Shown: positions 1 through 12,316, counted from the first letter of the stretch. The stretch is DNA of 64,000 nt from Ypsolopha sequella (GCA_934047225.1 OW203986.1:27159221-27223220); one strand, 5' to 3'. Numbers and translations are program-made. Notes: generated by a model not told the origin, from the sequence alone.

Positions 1-347
1 AAAATACTACAAGTCAACAAGAGCTTCTTCACGACAAAAATATATGAAGGCACGTTAAAAAAATATCAACGGTACAACAAATGGGACGAAATAAATCCAA
101 ATCATGATTATTTAAACTTTTTTTATAAATAAAAACCCTGGAATACAATATATATACGATCTTATTATTTGGTAAGGTATATCAGTTTTATAATACGACA
201 ACACTGCCTTACACCGCAGATATTATAAACCTTTTTCTGAAATGTCGATTCAAAAAGTCGAGGATTCATACTGCAGGCATTATGATTGCTGATTTGACAG
301 AAATAATGAGCAGAAGGAAATTTTTGTTATAGCACGAGCTCTTTGAA
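1..347. other. AT-rich DNA, nothing recognised
   Basis: No reading frame, repeat or RNA gene that I recognise. Confidence 0.5.
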
Positions 348-490
348 AGGTGACATTTATTTATACAGCCAAACTACCATATTGGCAAGTAATAATAATA
401 AATCAGCAACACGGATCGTAATACTCTTTGCTAATTTTGCCAAATAAAATGTTGACTTCCTATAGTAACTGACTCGGAACTGGACTCGGG
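348..490 (+). repeat. Partial copy of the GTGACATTTATTTAT inverted-repeat element
   Basis: It begins AAGGTGACATTTATTTATAC and AGCCAAA and runs through 'AAAATGTTGACTTCCTATAG' and 'TGACTCGG'. The same blocks in the same order occur at 47349-47635, where the inverted partner arm is also present. Here the right arm is missing or too decayed to see, so this is a truncated MITE-type relic. Confidence 0.55.
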
Positions 491-1082
491 AAAACGATAA
501 AAACAAATTAACGAGTTTCACAAAAAGGGTAATAGAACATTGATCACTAAGATACAGAGTCTTAATTCAATATGATTTCCGCTACATAAATAAAATGACA
601 ACCTATATATAAGGTTCTTAAAATCAAGTGAACACAGTATCGCTAATAGACAACTTTTCGCCAAAAATAATATTTTTTGCGCTTTTTTTTAACTTTTACG
701 TAGAAATTGAGTCAGCTGATTCATTAAGTTTTGTACTAGGAAGTGGAAAATATATACGACAAAAATACTTTTTATTAACAAATGGGACCTTTTAACGATA
801 TACAACCTACCCTAAAATCATCATGATAAATATAAAATATTGAAATGCAAAACAGTAAAAAAAAGGTTTTATCCCCTGACATTTGCAAACGTCACCATTC
901 TCTCGAATGAACGGCCGGAGTTTAGTATCATAGTAATCATTGAAAATGTTATCTAGATTGTATTGTCCTCGCAATTGTCATTGAGCGTTTACCGAAATGA
1001 AACAGCTTGCTTGACATTTGGCCCCGCCCACAACTGAGTTAGTCGCGTCATGATGTCTGTTCTTAAGCTGTGACCAACCATT
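491..1082. other. AT-rich DNA, nothing recognised
   Basis: Low-complexity AT-rich sequence without a supported gene or repeat. Confidence 0.45.
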
Positions 1083-1190
1083 ACCATTGGACGTAACAAT
1101 GGTCGGGGAAACGTTGGTGTTCGAGAGTGGATTGTGACTTGCATCACAGTCCATATTCGGAAGCGACTCTGACACCTCTCGCGGGGATGA
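1083..1190 (+). repeat. SINE 3' body fragment
   Basis: Contains 'GAGAGTGGATTGTGACTT' and 'ACACCTCTCGCGGGGATGAA', matching the 3' part of the fuller SINE at 29391-29690. The tRNA-like head is not visible. The copy is degenerate. Confidence 0.45.
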
Positions 1191-1668
1191 ATGTCATCCT
1201 TTTTCCTTAATTTCCCTGATTAAATCGTTCACTAGCGACGCCGTCACTAGAACAGATATGATAGTAGTACTGTACGGACTCTGAGCCAATGAGTAGCAAA
1301 TCGACTTTGTGGAAGCGACAGCCGGAATTGGTGAAATCATGCAGTTGTTTCTGTCCTGCCATTCTGGATGATCACTCCAGAGATTCATTGCAAGAATTCT
1401 GGTTTGAGGAAAACGTGCTAATAGTTTACACTGATTCACTGATTTTTGTACGGTTTTCATTTGTTATTTTTAATTGAAAAGCTTCTTTATACATAAGTTG
1501 GTAAACTAAAATAATAGTGGTTATTAGTATAGTTTCAACTGGCACAATATTGTACGTTTAAAACACATTTTTAAAGATAACTTAGTAAAATCCTACTTGA
1601 ATTATACGTCATTATTATTATAACGTCAGTCAAAAACAAGAAGGTTTTCGAAACTGTAAAAACATACG
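1191..1668. other. No supported gene
   Basis: A minus-strand frame of 88 codons (1194-1460) is open and contains one hydrophobic stretch. It has no family motif, splice context or neighbour to support it, so it is not called as a gene. Confidence 0.4.
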
Positions 1669-1803
1669 GTGTTACTACAAAACGATGTTTAACTTTAGAC
1701 AGTGTTTAAATCTGTTGCTGTCACTTTTTTACGATATGTAAGAAAAAGCGACAACAACAGATTTAAACACTATCTAAAGTTAAACACCGTTTTGTAGTAA
1801 CAC
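1669..1803. mobile_element. MITE with about 57-bp inverted repeats
   Basis: The left arm starts GTGTTACTACAAAACG and the right arm ends CGTTTTGTAGTAACAC. The arms are complementary over about 57 bp with only a few mismatches, around a loop of about 20 bp. This is a nearly complete palindrome of 135 bp with no coding capacity, typical of a non-autonomous DNA element. The target duplication was not determined. Confidence 0.75.
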
Positions 1804-2269
1804 AGATAATCTCTTAGCGGGTCTAATTCGGGTCTCTAAACAGACTGAAGCAACCCAAAACCTTCCCACGTTAGACCTAAATATTCAATACCCGGTTGAA
1901 CAAGCATCCCTCAACCGTAAAACAAAGAAGTTTCAAGATTAAGGTACAAACGAAATACCAAAGCTCAGTTTAAGCTTTTTGGGAAAGTTGAAAACTGGAA
2001 ATTTCTATAGTTCGGTGAAGTTTGGAGAATTCCTTTCGAGTTGCCATAGCAAATGGACGAAGTTCCTTAGTAATTAACGCCTAAAGTGCTCGCAACTTTG
2101 CTGCCGGTTAAGGTGACGTTTTCGTTTATAACATCATCAGTGAAACGAAGTTTGTAATAACCTCTGTGGAACTTAAAATTCCTAAAGACTATTCCTTTAC
2201 CTACATTTATAAAATACCCATTCTAAATTGAAATTCGTAGCGGGGGCAATAAGTCCTGCTCTGGATCGT
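1804..2269. other. Nothing recognised
   Basis: No gene, RNA or repeat recognised. Confidence 0.4.
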
Positions 2270-2525
2270 GAGTGAGTGATCGTGAGCATTTTGCACTTAA
2301 CAGTAAAAATACCCATAACACGTGTACATATATCGCGACTGTTCGTCCTATCTTCAAAAGGGTGCCAAGGATATTTCTGAAACTCTGTCACTGAAACAGT
2401 CAACACTGGAATGACCTCTTTTTAACGTCCCAACGATATAGGTACAAAAATACATGCTTTTTGGAGGAATGGAGGTTTACCTTACAGCGTTTTCCTTCAT
2501 CGTTCAGCAAGTGGAGTATACAATT
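2270..2525 (-). repeat. Degenerate SINE, minus orientation
   Basis: Contains 'GTTTTCCTTCATCGTTCAGC' followed by AAGTGG, the reverse complement of the SINE body (CCACTTGCTGAAC...). It also contains 'CTGAAACAGTCAACACT' and 'ACGTCCCAACG', which recur in other minus-orientation copies in this window. The head is decayed. Confidence 0.45.
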
Positions 2526-2627
2526 AATATAGACATAAATTCTGAGTAACGCGAAGGGGCATGCTCTAACGGTAAGATTTGAAACTGAGTCTCATGATTG
2601 GGAGTCCTACTGACGAAGTTACCGCTG

Positions 2628-3125
2628 CTATAATAGTATTTTGTGCAACTGTTACATAACTTGAGACATTGGGACACAGTGCTTGTTTACGAAGCGAACG
2701 AAGTGGATTTTGTAATAATTTGGCACGAGTGTCCCAGTACTCACAATGTCTAATTATGTTCACTGCACACAATACTTTGTTTACGACCATCAAAAATATC
2801 GTATTTATTTATAATATTTTCAACTAATAATTTCACGTAAAATTAGAAGAAGACATTTTTTCATGAACCTTGGGTGTGTCGTCCCGGTAATGCTGCCTTG
2901 AAGACCAATCAGGATAAGGGCCTAAGAAATAAGGTCGGGACTTATTTCTCGTCTCTGCTGTTGATAATAATAAATTGGGCCAATAGCAGCGCAGAGTCGC
3001 GGTGTTATAATGTAATATTTTTACATCGGATAATTAATCGGATTATTAATATTACATTATAACATCGGCTTAATAATTTAGTTACTTATAGAACCGTCTT
3101 TGATGTTGTAATTACCTTAAGGTGC
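2628..3125 (+). repeat. Foldback-type repeat, copy 1
   Basis: Starts 'AGTATTTTGTGCAACTGTTA' and carries an internal inverted copy ending 'CACTGCACACAATACT'. It then has 'TTCATGAACCTTGGGTGTGT', 'TTGGGCCAATAGCAGCGCA' and 'GTTATAATGTAATATT', and ends near 'GTAATTACCTTA'. The same order of blocks is found at 11846-12290, and the end block occurs inverted at 30715-30815. It has no coding frame. The class is unknown; a foldback or MITE relic is likely. Confidence 0.6.
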
Positions 3126-3494
3126 TTTGTATACTTGTAATTGTTTCACAAAGATAATTTATGCAATTAGTTTATGATATAAACTTTTAAGTTCTACTAT
3201 ATAATGTTTTGGTTTAATTAACAAGATGTGTTTATTTTTATATTTATTTAAATGTTTAAGTTTTTCGACGTGGAGGGGCCTTAATACCAAAAGTACTTAA
3301 GAGGCCCCTGTTCCTGAGCCCAAGTTAATTGGGTGATTGTCAAACGCAATATACGTAATCTACGTTTGTGTTGTACATTATATCAGCACTTGCGACCTCA
3401 ACGTGGTTTAATTAAGTTTAAAATGAACTGATGCACGTGCAATTTAAATTTAAATTTGTGCTTAAGCCATATTCTTTTCAAATATGTACGTAGT
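3126..3494. other. Nothing recognised
   Basis: AT-rich DNA without a supported feature. Confidence 0.4.
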
Positions 3495-3778
3495 TTTTTA
3501 GGGTTCCGCACCCAAAGGGTAACCAACCGGACCCTATTACTAAGACTCCGCTGTCCGTCGGTCGCCAGGCTGTATCTCACGAACCGTGATAGTTAGACTG
3601 TTGAAATTTTCACAGATGATGTAATTCTGTTGCCGCTATAACAACAAATACAAAAAACATAATAAAATAAATATTTAAGGGGGTTCCCATACAACAGACA
3701 TGTTGTTTTGACGTTTTTATAGATAATGGTACAGAACCCTTCGTGCGCGAGTCCGACTCGCACTTGGCCGGTTTTTTA
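3495..3778 (+). repeat. AGGGTTCCG...CTTGGCCGG repeat, copy 1
   Basis: Begins TTAGGGTTCCGCACCCAAAG and ends 'GAGTCCGACTCGCACTTGG' CCGGTTTTTT. It is the most complete of four copies here (others 33785-33995 minus, 39218-39432, 54404-54968). It is non-coding and ends in a T-run. I take it for a common lepidopteran SINE-like or MITE-like interspersed repeat; its class cannot be decided from sequence alone. Confidence 0.65.
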
Positions 3779-4157
3779 TTATTTAATTATCGTATGGCGT
3801 TTTTACACTGGTGTAAAACAAAATTTAAACACTACATGAAAATTTACACACTCAGATATTCAATAGCCTCGCTGTAAGTTTAAAGACATCGTCGGCTGGT
3901 CCCTTATACCTCGTAATGGGTACTGGAACACAATCTGGTTTATAGTTTGTTACGAATGGTCACATTCACAAGCCGCTGACTCACGCCGACTCCACTGCTA
4001 GTAAGCATAGTTGCCCATTCCTTTGTTTTAAGTAGTAAGTGCATAGATAAAAAATGACAAGCTGCGTTGTTAAATTGTCATTAAATAAAGATGTTTCCTT
4101 AAATTTTTGTTCTTCTTTTTGACTTAAAGATATTAAATAAATGTGATTTATGGCATT
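3779..4157. other. Nothing recognised
   Basis: AT-rich DNA, no feature recognised. Confidence 0.4.
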
Positions 4158-4640
4158 CAAATTCAAATAGTTTATTTTGCAAAATAGGCATACACAATAC
4201 ACTTTTTACACGTCAAATTTAATCTTATAAAAATATATGTAATAAATTAATAAATGTACATGAACTAAATTAAAGGTTTATTTAATTTATGTGGCAATGT
4301 AAATATATATATATATATATATACCATGTAACAAACTGCGTTATAATTATCGTAAATAAATAATTACTGATTACTGATAAGATTAAAGTGATAGGTAATA
4401 ATTTATATTATACATGGTGAAATCCAATCAACCGCCCAAACCCATACCGGAGACTCGGCCAGGGACCAGGAACAAGGTTCAATGATCACCAACCGAGCCC
4501 CCAGCACGAACCCAGGCGGCCGACCAAATCCCATCCTATAAACTACATACTAATAGGTTACATTTTAAATACATGCCTACCTCCGCCCATTTGATTAGTC
4601 TTGCTGAGAAGAAGGGCAAGAAACTTCGCAAGATCATGTC
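4158..4640 (-). repeat. LINE 3' end (TTGAA-type tail), minus
   Basis: Read on the minus strand it ends TTGCAAAATAAACTATTTGA ATTTGAA, the tail style of many insect non-LTR elements. The block 'GGGACCAGGAACAAGGTTCA' with 'ATGATCACCAACCGA' and the tail are repeated at 53328-53590. Only untranslated 3' sequence is present. The part near 4590-4640, which contains AGAAGAAGGGCAAGAAAC, is shared-style flank and may be the ORF end. Confidence 0.55.
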
Positions 4641-6354
4641 TTTTTTTTCAACATAAAACTTATACTATGCAATATATTTCGCAAACATAAAACACCCCTT
4701 AAAGATTGTGTACCATTTACAACAAATTTTTGCCGGATAAGCCTAACTGACATTAAACTATGTTCGCCAAATGATATAAATCCATTTATTTAATATCTTA
4801 AATTAAAAATTTAGAAAGAACCATCTTAAGTTGTGCGTTTCGTAGCGAACACGAACTAATTATGCTACGGCGTAGCAGAGGTTACGGACTACGCTACATT
4901 CCACGGCGCTACATGACTAGAAAGTAAAAAAAAAAAAAAGGTACTTGATCATGATTTAGACATTTATTTATTATTCTAAATATTATAACATTACAGTAAT
5001 TACAGACCAAATCGTTACAATGTTTTATGTGTACATAATTTTATTTTAAGCACTAACTATAACTAACTAACTAACCCGCAGATCATGGCATTTTCGTATT
5101 TGGTACTAGGTAATAAGTACTCGTATTTGCCATTACTTATTTTATTATTCAAGATAAGTTAACGCTTATTTGATCGGAATAATAAAAATAAAAAAATGAC
5201 CTCGTGAGTAAACTTCTTGACTCTGGCCATCACTGACATATTATTATGATGTATATGGGCTCCATTAATTCCTTCTCCTTTGACTGAGTAAAGAAGCCAC
5301 TCGATATATCTATGTCCACCATTAATTTCTTCCTCTTTCATTGATTAAAAAGGCGACCTAAGATATTGTATCTACTTGAATAATAATTGACAGTAAATCT
5401 CAGTCTTTTTTTCCTAAACTATAAGAAAAATGTATTTGAATTGTACAAAATTGCTCAGTACGTTCAGAAAAGATCTATTTAGTGTTTTTTTTTCTCTATT
5501 CACATCCTGTACGTTAGTGAAATCTTAGGATCCGTCATCCTTTTCAAAGTCCGTTAAAAAGTTTTAACGAACTTAAAAAAAATCCAATTAAAAGTTATAC
5601 TTGAATTTGTCGCCCTCAATAAGATTTGGGCAATTCCCACCTAAAAAAAGCTTATAATCTACATATCGATTTGTCGCTTGTTTGTTCAAAGCTCACGGCC
5701 AAGTTTTCCTATTAAAAGTTGTGGCCACGTGCAAATGATGCCAACGCAGCCGGGTACGTTTTGGAACGTAGCAATGTTTTTGCCATTGAAGTATAATGTA
5801 TTTGTAACCCGATGGTTTTTGCTTATACAAGGTGCGTTGACCTTAAATAAGTATGGAATAAGCATGCTTTAAAATTACTAAATCTTACAAGTATTAATTG
5901 AAGATGAGAAATAAAATCTTTATATGCTTAGATCCCGACACAACTGATTAACTTTTTTCATATTAATAAAATGTTCATACAAGTTCCTGCGTTTGTGCTT
6001 TGATTGGGCCCTTTCTTCAGTTTACTATAAATTTTAAGACGTAGTACATTTTACTTCAAAGCAAGATTTTAATAAATGTATTGATGCCTTAGATAAAAAC
6101 AAAAGAAAGAAGATACCGTACCCGCTTACCGCGCGTGATCATACAAAACCAAGTCCAATGGACCTGCTTTATTCGCTTGTCTCGCTAGCGCTTCTTTCAA
6201 TGCTCTTCGCTCTATCTCTGTCGTTTGGTGTCGGTTGTTCTTGCAGCAGGCCCATTTTTTCAGTTTACTATATGTGAACGTACCATATCTTCCTTCTTTT
6301 GTTATATCAATGATTGATGTTGATTTTTGGCACTTAATGAAGATCTAAGCCTAA
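4641..6354. other. 1.7 kb with nothing recognised
   Basis: AT-rich sequence with an A-run near 4927. Around 5220-5345 a segment beginning 'CTCCATTAATTCCTTCTCCT' is loosely duplicated as 'CCACCATTAATTTCTTCCTC'. No gene or named repeat is supported. Confidence 0.4.
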
Positions 6355-6393
6355 TTCCTTTGACAATGCTATAAAGGCGAAACCGGTCAGGAA
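6355..6393 (+). ncRNA. Degraded hammerhead-like motif, ACCGGT family
   Basis: Stem I TTCCT (6355-6359) pairs with AGGAA (6389-6393). GAAACCGGTC (6379-6388) supplies GAA, the ACC/GGT palindromic stem III and the C cleavage residue. The stem II hairpin GCT...GGC is present. The CTGANGA box is decayed (reads TTGACAA). The downstream sequence resembles that at 14310. Confidence 0.4.
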
Positions 6394-7337
6394 GTTTTTA
6401 ATACATTTGTGGGATAAAAAAAGTGATTTTCTGTTCATAATATATTGATGTAATTAATAAATGTATTTATTTTTAGCAAATGTATATGCCACTGTAATTT
6501 ACCTATTTTTTTCTCTAACATAAGAGAGAGGATAAAATACATCAACTTCAATTTGACTTCTAGTTCAACATTTAATTTTGAATGCCTAGTTTTTTCTAAG
6601 AGAAATGCTTTTCTAAGTTTTACTGCCGCTTAGTATACCACTCAGAAGTGTTTTATTCATTTTCAGAAAAATTATTGTTTTCAGGTGATATGTAACTTAT
6701 TTTACAACTATACATATTTTACAAGAGATTACAGGAATCTAAATAGTTCTAGACAATTTTGGAAACAAGATCTGCTGAATGTCCTTTGTATACAAGAAAG
6801 ATAAACTTCCCCGAATCATGCAAAATCCCTGAAATTCAGGTGCTTAGCATGCATGCACTCAGGTGAGTAAGGAAGTTAAGTAAGAACATTAATTTGTTAG
6901 TGTTATCTCGGAGTGCGGCTCAGCTAAGTTCTTTGTAACATAAGTTAGGGTGAAGGGGGTGAAGGGAGAAGGCGGGAGGTTTCTTTATGTTACATGAAAT
7001 TAACATAAGCCTCGTAGAACTGCGGCTCAAACTGAAATTGAAATATTATCTGCGTTTGCAAGTCGCAAAATGTTTTATGGTTTAACGTGTTATAGTTTTT
7101 TTAATTTAATTCACAAGTTAACGATAAGCTCAGAAGATCCAACATGATTGCTTGGCTTAAAACTTTATTTTAGGTTTTTATATTTTGAATCACAGACATT
7201 TCGTTCAATACCTATCTGTGTTTTTAATCAAGTATGCGGTAATCTTGAAACCTGGTTTCAAATCCTACCGTTCAAGATCCATGGAGTTTTACGGAATTTA
7301 TGTTCATATTATTTCTATACTAAGCATTTGCTATAGC
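6394..7337. other. Nothing recognised
   Basis: AT-rich apart from a short purine-rich patch near 6950-6980. No supported gene. Confidence 0.4.
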
Positions 7338-7490
7338 GTAGGCCGCCCTCGTGCCCGCTGGACTGACGATCTGAAGGACGTTGCGGGTGGCGGCTGGGTG
7401 AGGATGACTGAGGACCGCCAAAAGTGGCGTAATATTGGGGAGGCCTATGTGCAGCAGTGGACGAATACGGGCTGATAGATGGATGAAGCA
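7338..7490 (+). pseudogene. RTE-type LINE ORF C-terminus and tail
   Basis: The plus frame reads GRPRARWTDDLKD, then RMTEDRQKWRNIGEAYVQQW and TNTG, then a stop at 7473-7475, followed by a TGGATGAA-type tail. The ending W-(x)-EAYVQQW just before the stop is characteristic of RTE-clade non-LTR elements. Only about 45 codons survive (5' truncated). Related tails lie at 31966-32080 and 44878-44945. Confidence 0.65.
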
Positions 7491-7794
7491 TTTGTTAACG
7501 ATAAAATAAATCTGTGTTGCTATTGTAGTGACAACTCACACTTGGAAACACATTTTAAATCCCCTCGGGAATATACTGTCCTGATGGTATACCTCTCGCT
7601 GTCATAGTAAATAGGTAAGTTTATGTAAACTTTATGTGTATTATAGATAAGTAAGTGTAAGTATATTATAATTATATATGTATATATTTTGTTAAGGTAT
7701 CGTACAATGGGTACATTATATAACATCAATATATATTATATACCACCAGGTATAATATATATATTTATGTATAATAATTCAGTATAATATAAAA

Positions 7795-7985
7795 TGTATA
7801 TAATTGGTGACATACAGAAGAAGGGCCATGTCAAATGTACACCGGTATAGAAAAGCTTGTATGACTAGATTGATGGATGCGGAAGAAGCAAAAGAGGTGT
7901 GTCTGGATCGTAGCAGATGGAAATCTATAGTCTTTGCCTATCCTTCTGGGAGACAGGCGTGAATATATGTGCGTATGAATGTAAG
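7795..7985 (+). pseudogene. Second RTE-type LINE tail (DRSRWKS..AYPSGRQA)
   Basis: At about 7857-7966 the plus frame reads TRLMDAEEAKEVCLDRSRW, then KSIVFAYPSGRQA and a stop. Copies with the same ending occur at 35488-35615 (plus), 14408-14600 and 18018-18180 (minus). This is a 5'-truncated non-LTR retrotransposon end, from a different family than the one at 7338. Confidence 0.65.
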
Positions 7986-8427
7986 TATTTTATTTTTAAG
8001 CATATTAGAGGTTACATTGACCATAAATTAGGTATTTTAGTAAGCAAAACTGCGTTAAAAAATGTTTTGAATAGCTTTATTCTTTCTATATGACAAAAAA
8101 TTCGAAATAGATGTTTGAAACCCTTAAAAGCTTTAACCAACAATTAGAATATGATTTAAAACACTAATAAATTACTTCAAATTTTTAAATTCAGTAACCG
8201 TTAATTCACAAATAAGATTAACAAAAAATCTAACATATCGATGTTTATAACTTATAATTATCAGATACATCGTATAAGAAAAGTATATTTTACTATTTTG
8301 CGCTATCCGGAGACGCAGCGATCGTTGTATCAGCCACTTTGCAATGCGTGCTGATATGAACGCGCGTTATTTCAATGTCAACGAGCTAGTATTTAGGCCA
8401 TAAGCCCCTTAATATAATATAGTTCTT
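7986..8427. other. Nothing recognised
   Basis: AT-rich, no supported feature. Confidence 0.4.
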
Positions 8428-8745
8428 AAGCCCACTTGCAGCATGATCGAGAAAAAATCCTAAACCCTCGGGATAACTAACCCAAGGGAAGCTAATCCCG
8501 AGCTTAGCGATTGTTTGACATCTGACACTTAATTAGAATGTTACCATAAAGTAATTAGTTGCAACCAATGAGGTACAGTATCTATATAATGTCATTGGAA
8601 ACAACAGAATTTAAGTCAAACTGTCTTAGTTTTACCCTAGTTTAACCCGAGATTTAGATTGGTACAAGAGAGCTCTTTCTTAACCCTCTATTTTTTGACT
8701 TAACTCGAGTTAAAGTCGAGTTAAGAACATGTTGCAAGTGGGCCT
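8428..8745. mobile_element. MITE with GGCCCACTTGCA inverted ends
   Basis: The left end reads AAGCCCACTTGCAGCATG and the right end CATGTTGCAAGTGGGCC. Subterminal regions on both sides contain runs of TTAA/CTCGAG-like short inverted pieces. About 318 bp, non-coding. Non-autonomous DNA element. Confidence 0.6.
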
Positions 8746-9954
8746 TAGCGCTTTAAATTAAGGTTCTAACATACTTATAACTTATAATATAAATAAAACA
8801 TCATAGCAACACCAAGCCTTCGCTAAAAGGTTCTGACATTTTGACCAAGTTTTACAAGACGACAATCTCCTTTGATTTGACACAATTGGCTTCGACACAC
8901 GCAGTATTCAGAAACCAGCAAGTTGGCAACTTGGCACATTGACTGCCCCACTTTGAGTCCGCAACCACCAAGTTCAACCCGCAGCGCCAAGTCCTGTATG
9001 TGGGCGCCAAGTTGGCTGCTCTCCATGCTTAATGTTAATTGTACACAATAATGTTGTTAACTACCCAACATTATGGCGAACTTATAACCGTTTGTTCATA
9101 AATTGGGTGACCGCCTCTGTCGAAGTTTGTCCTTGTAATATGGAGGTCACGGATCAAATCCGGTAAAGGCATAATAAGTGACCAGTCTGCTTAATCTATT
9201 AAAGCCTTAAAGTCCCATGTCCACAATTTGGTTAACAAATATAGAGAGAAAAAAAGAAAACGGAATTTATTGCCAAAAAAAAAATACACTAAAAATAAAA
9301 ATAAAACGAAGATATTATAATACTAAAAAATTAACCAAGAAAGCAAGTAACTTATAAAATGAATTACTTATAAATTAAGTGCTACATGGTTAATCATACA
9401 TATCCTAAAACTAGCATACATTAAACAGCTTTTGTTTGGCAAAAGGTGACCCGCTCAGCATTTGCTGTCGGAAACTTGTCGAGAACTCCTACAGCGCTGA
9501 TTTTCAGCAAGCGCCATTGTTTGGATACGTTTGAGTTTCTATTGGATCATTTTGCAGCGGGCGTTCTAGTACGGTGATTTATTGCACAAAATTGACTTTT
9601 AAAAATTTTACAAATTATAATCCAAATTTATTGAAGATATAATTTATTTTAAGCAAGGTTTACATGGCTAAAAGTAAGGTATAAATGTTTATAACATGTA
9701 AATAAATAATAAATAATATATAAGTAATATGCTAATTATGTAGGATAAATGTGCACACGAAATAATAGTAAAAAAATATGTAAAAATTAAGTATTTAATC
9801 ATTCTCTTTGAATTTTAATTAATGGGTCCCAGCTTGATGTACGTTACGCAATAAATATACTCGTATATAATATTATATATCAGAATCTTCGTGAGGTCGT
9901 CAGAGGTGTTCCGGTGTATGGACTGTGAAATGTAACGTGTCACCGACGATTATG
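8746..9954. other. 1.2 kb with nothing recognised
   Basis: No supported gene. Around 9110-9180 there is a weakly tRNA-like patch ('GGTCACGGATCAAATCC') that may be a SINE relic. Confidence 0.35.
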
Positions 9955-10135
9955 ACGTCACAGCGTGATTAGTGGTGAGCCCTGTCGCCGTAATTCGGAC
10001 AGAAAATATGGACACACAGCTTGACGTGCCTTCCAGAGCACGCAGACCGAACAAAATGTGCCCCTACAGAATTTGTACCCGCGACCCCCGGATTGATTAG
10101 TCAAGTACTCGAACCACTAGGCCACAGACTCAGGT
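9955..10135 (-). repeat. SINE, minus orientation
   Basis: On the minus strand it begins 'GTCTGTGGCCTAGTGGTTCG' (A-box-like), then 'GGGGGTCGCGGGTACAAATT' (B-box-like), then a body with GCACATTTTGTTCGGTC and ending near ATTACGGCGACAGGG. It lies directly beside the tandem array. Confidence 0.55.
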
Positions 10136-10142
10136 AGTCTGC

Positions 10143-11163
10143 GGTATTTAAATAGTCATATTATTCTAAATTAATTATTCTGAGATAGACGACCAACCAA
10201 TGCGGCTATTCGGGCAATACTCATATTATAATAAATTAATTATTCTGAGATAGACTACCAATGCGGCTATTCTGGGAATAGTCAAATTATAATAAATTAA
10301 TTATTCTGAGATAGACCAACAACCAATGCGGCTATTCGGGCAATAGTCATATTATAATAAATTAATTATTCTGAGATAGACGACCAATGCGGTTATACTG
10401 GGAATAGTCATATTATAATAAATTAATTATTCTAAGATAGACCACCAACCAATGCGGCTATTCGGGCAATAGTCATATTATAATAAATTAATTATTCTGA
10501 GATAGACGACCAATGCGGCTATTCTGGGAATAGTCAAATTATAATAAATTAATTATTCTGAGATAGACCACCAACCAATGCGGCTATTCGGGCAATAGTC
10601 ATATTATAATAAATTAATTATTCTGAGATAGACGACCAATGCGGTTATCCTGGGAATAGTCAAATTATAATAAATTAATTATTCTAAGATAGACCACCAA
10701 CCAATGCGGCTATTCGGGCAATAGTCATATTATAATAAATTAATTATTCTGAGATAGACGACCAATGCGGTTATTCTGGGAATAGTCAAATTATAATAAA
10801 TTAATTATTCTAAGATAGACCACCAACCAATGCGGCTATTCGGGCAATAGTCATATTATAATAAATGAATTATTCTGAGATAGACGACCAATGCGGCTAT
10901 TTTGGGAATAGTCAAATTATAATAAATTAATTATTCTAAGATAGACCACCAACCAATGCGGCTATTCGGGCAGTAGTCATATTATAATAAATTAATTATT
11001 CTGAGATAGACGACCAATGCGGCTATTCTGGGAATAGTCAAATTATAATAAATTAATTATTCTGAGATAGACCACCAACCAATGCGGCTAATCGGGCAGT
11101 AGTCATATTATAATAAATTAATTATTCTGAGATAGACGACCAATGCGGCTATTCTGGCAATAG
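10143..11163 (+). repeat. Higher-order tandem array of alternating 61- and 65-bp units
   Basis: Sixteen monomers in strict alternation. One type contains CTATTCGGGCAATAGTCAT and ends GACGACCAAT. The other contains CTATTCTGGGAATAGTCAAA and ends GACCACCAACCAAT, with a 4-bp insertion. Both share 'ATAAATTAATTATTCT' GAGATAGAC. The dimer is 126 bp, repeated about eight times. A few copies carry GGTTAT for GGCTAT, or CAGTAG for CAATAG, and the first monomer is degenerate. Non-coding. Confidence 0.95.
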
Positions 11164-11845
11164 TTTTACACGTTAGGATACGAACTATTATAACTCCTTC
11201 AAAACCGTATGAAAACAGTTCCGAACACGTTTAAAAGGTCTACGAAATACTCGATACGTTTCTGTTTAAAAAGCTTTTAAATATCACCCGCATTTTGTAT
11301 TCGAATTTACAGCATGTTACAGATTCGCCCCTTCTCTAGCGCAGCAATTCTGGCATTACCTTTCACTCTAAATATCAATCATTCGACTTTTGTTAATCGC
11401 GTGTCACCATGCGATATAAAGTAGAGTGCCTTAACCTCGTTAAATTTTTAGGAATTCAAAAAAATCGATACTACTCCATAGAAAAACCCTTATCATTCCC
11501 CGATAATGGCCTCAGAATCTTTTTATGTTATGATTTCGTTTCGTTTTCGCTTTATTTATTTTTCTCAAAGGTAAAATGTAATTAAATTGTTAAGTACTTT
11601 TACATAAAAGCTGCTTTGAACTTCAAATTTTCAATATGAATTGAATAATTATTTAGAATTTGTGAAAATTTCATGTTTATAAAATTAAACAATTTTGTAA
11701 AAGGTTCAGATGTATGTGAGCATTTACATTTTTAAACCCACTTTTAATTTAGATTGGCTTTGGATACAGTAATGGATTTACTCTTTATTAAACACGTAAA
11801 TTTTTGTTTTAATACCATGTAGTAGTGGTCTTCAATTGAAGTATT
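11164..11845. other. Nothing recognised
   Basis: AT-rich flank of the array without a supported feature. Confidence 0.4.
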
Positions 11846-12290
11846 AATCATAATAGTGTTTTGTGCAACTGTAACATAATTTGAGACATTGAGGTGAGTT
11901 TCGTTATAATGTTGCACGAGTGCCCCAATGTCTAATTATGTTCAGTTGCACACAATACTTTATGTACGACCATTAAAAACATCGTCTTTATTTATAATAA
12001 TTTCAACTAACAATTTCACGAATAATTAGAAGAAGATATTCGTTCATGAACCTCGGGTGCGTCGTTCCGGTAAAGCTGCTAATCAGGATAAAGGGGGCGT
12101 GGCTTAAAAAATAAGGTCGTGAATTATTTCTCGCCTCTGTCGTTGATTGGATCTCTAGCTGTTAAATAAATTCAATTTATTAAATTGGGCCAGTCGCAGC
12201 GCACAATCGCGGTGTTATGATGTAATATTATAACATCGGATAAACTGTATAGGTACTTATAAAACTGGTTTTGATGGTGCAATTACCTTA
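11846..12290 (+). repeat. Foldback-type repeat, copy 2
   Basis: Same block order as 2628-3125: 'GTTTTGTGCAACTGTAACAT', an inverted partner 'GTTGCACACAATACTT', 'TTCATGAACCTCGGGTGCGT', TTGGGCCAGTCGCAGCGCA, and an end near 'GCAATTACCTTA'. Confidence 0.6.
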
Positions 12291-12316
12291 TTGCAGTATG
12301 GGAGCAGATAATAGTA

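Noticed and set aside
1194..1460. Minus-strand 88-codon frame with one hydrophobic stretch
   Set aside because: No family motif, no splice partner found, flanked by a SINE fragment; length is possible by chance.
10143..11163. CRISPR-like array
   Set aside because: No unique spacers: the whole period is repeated and alternates between two related monomers; eukaryotic context.
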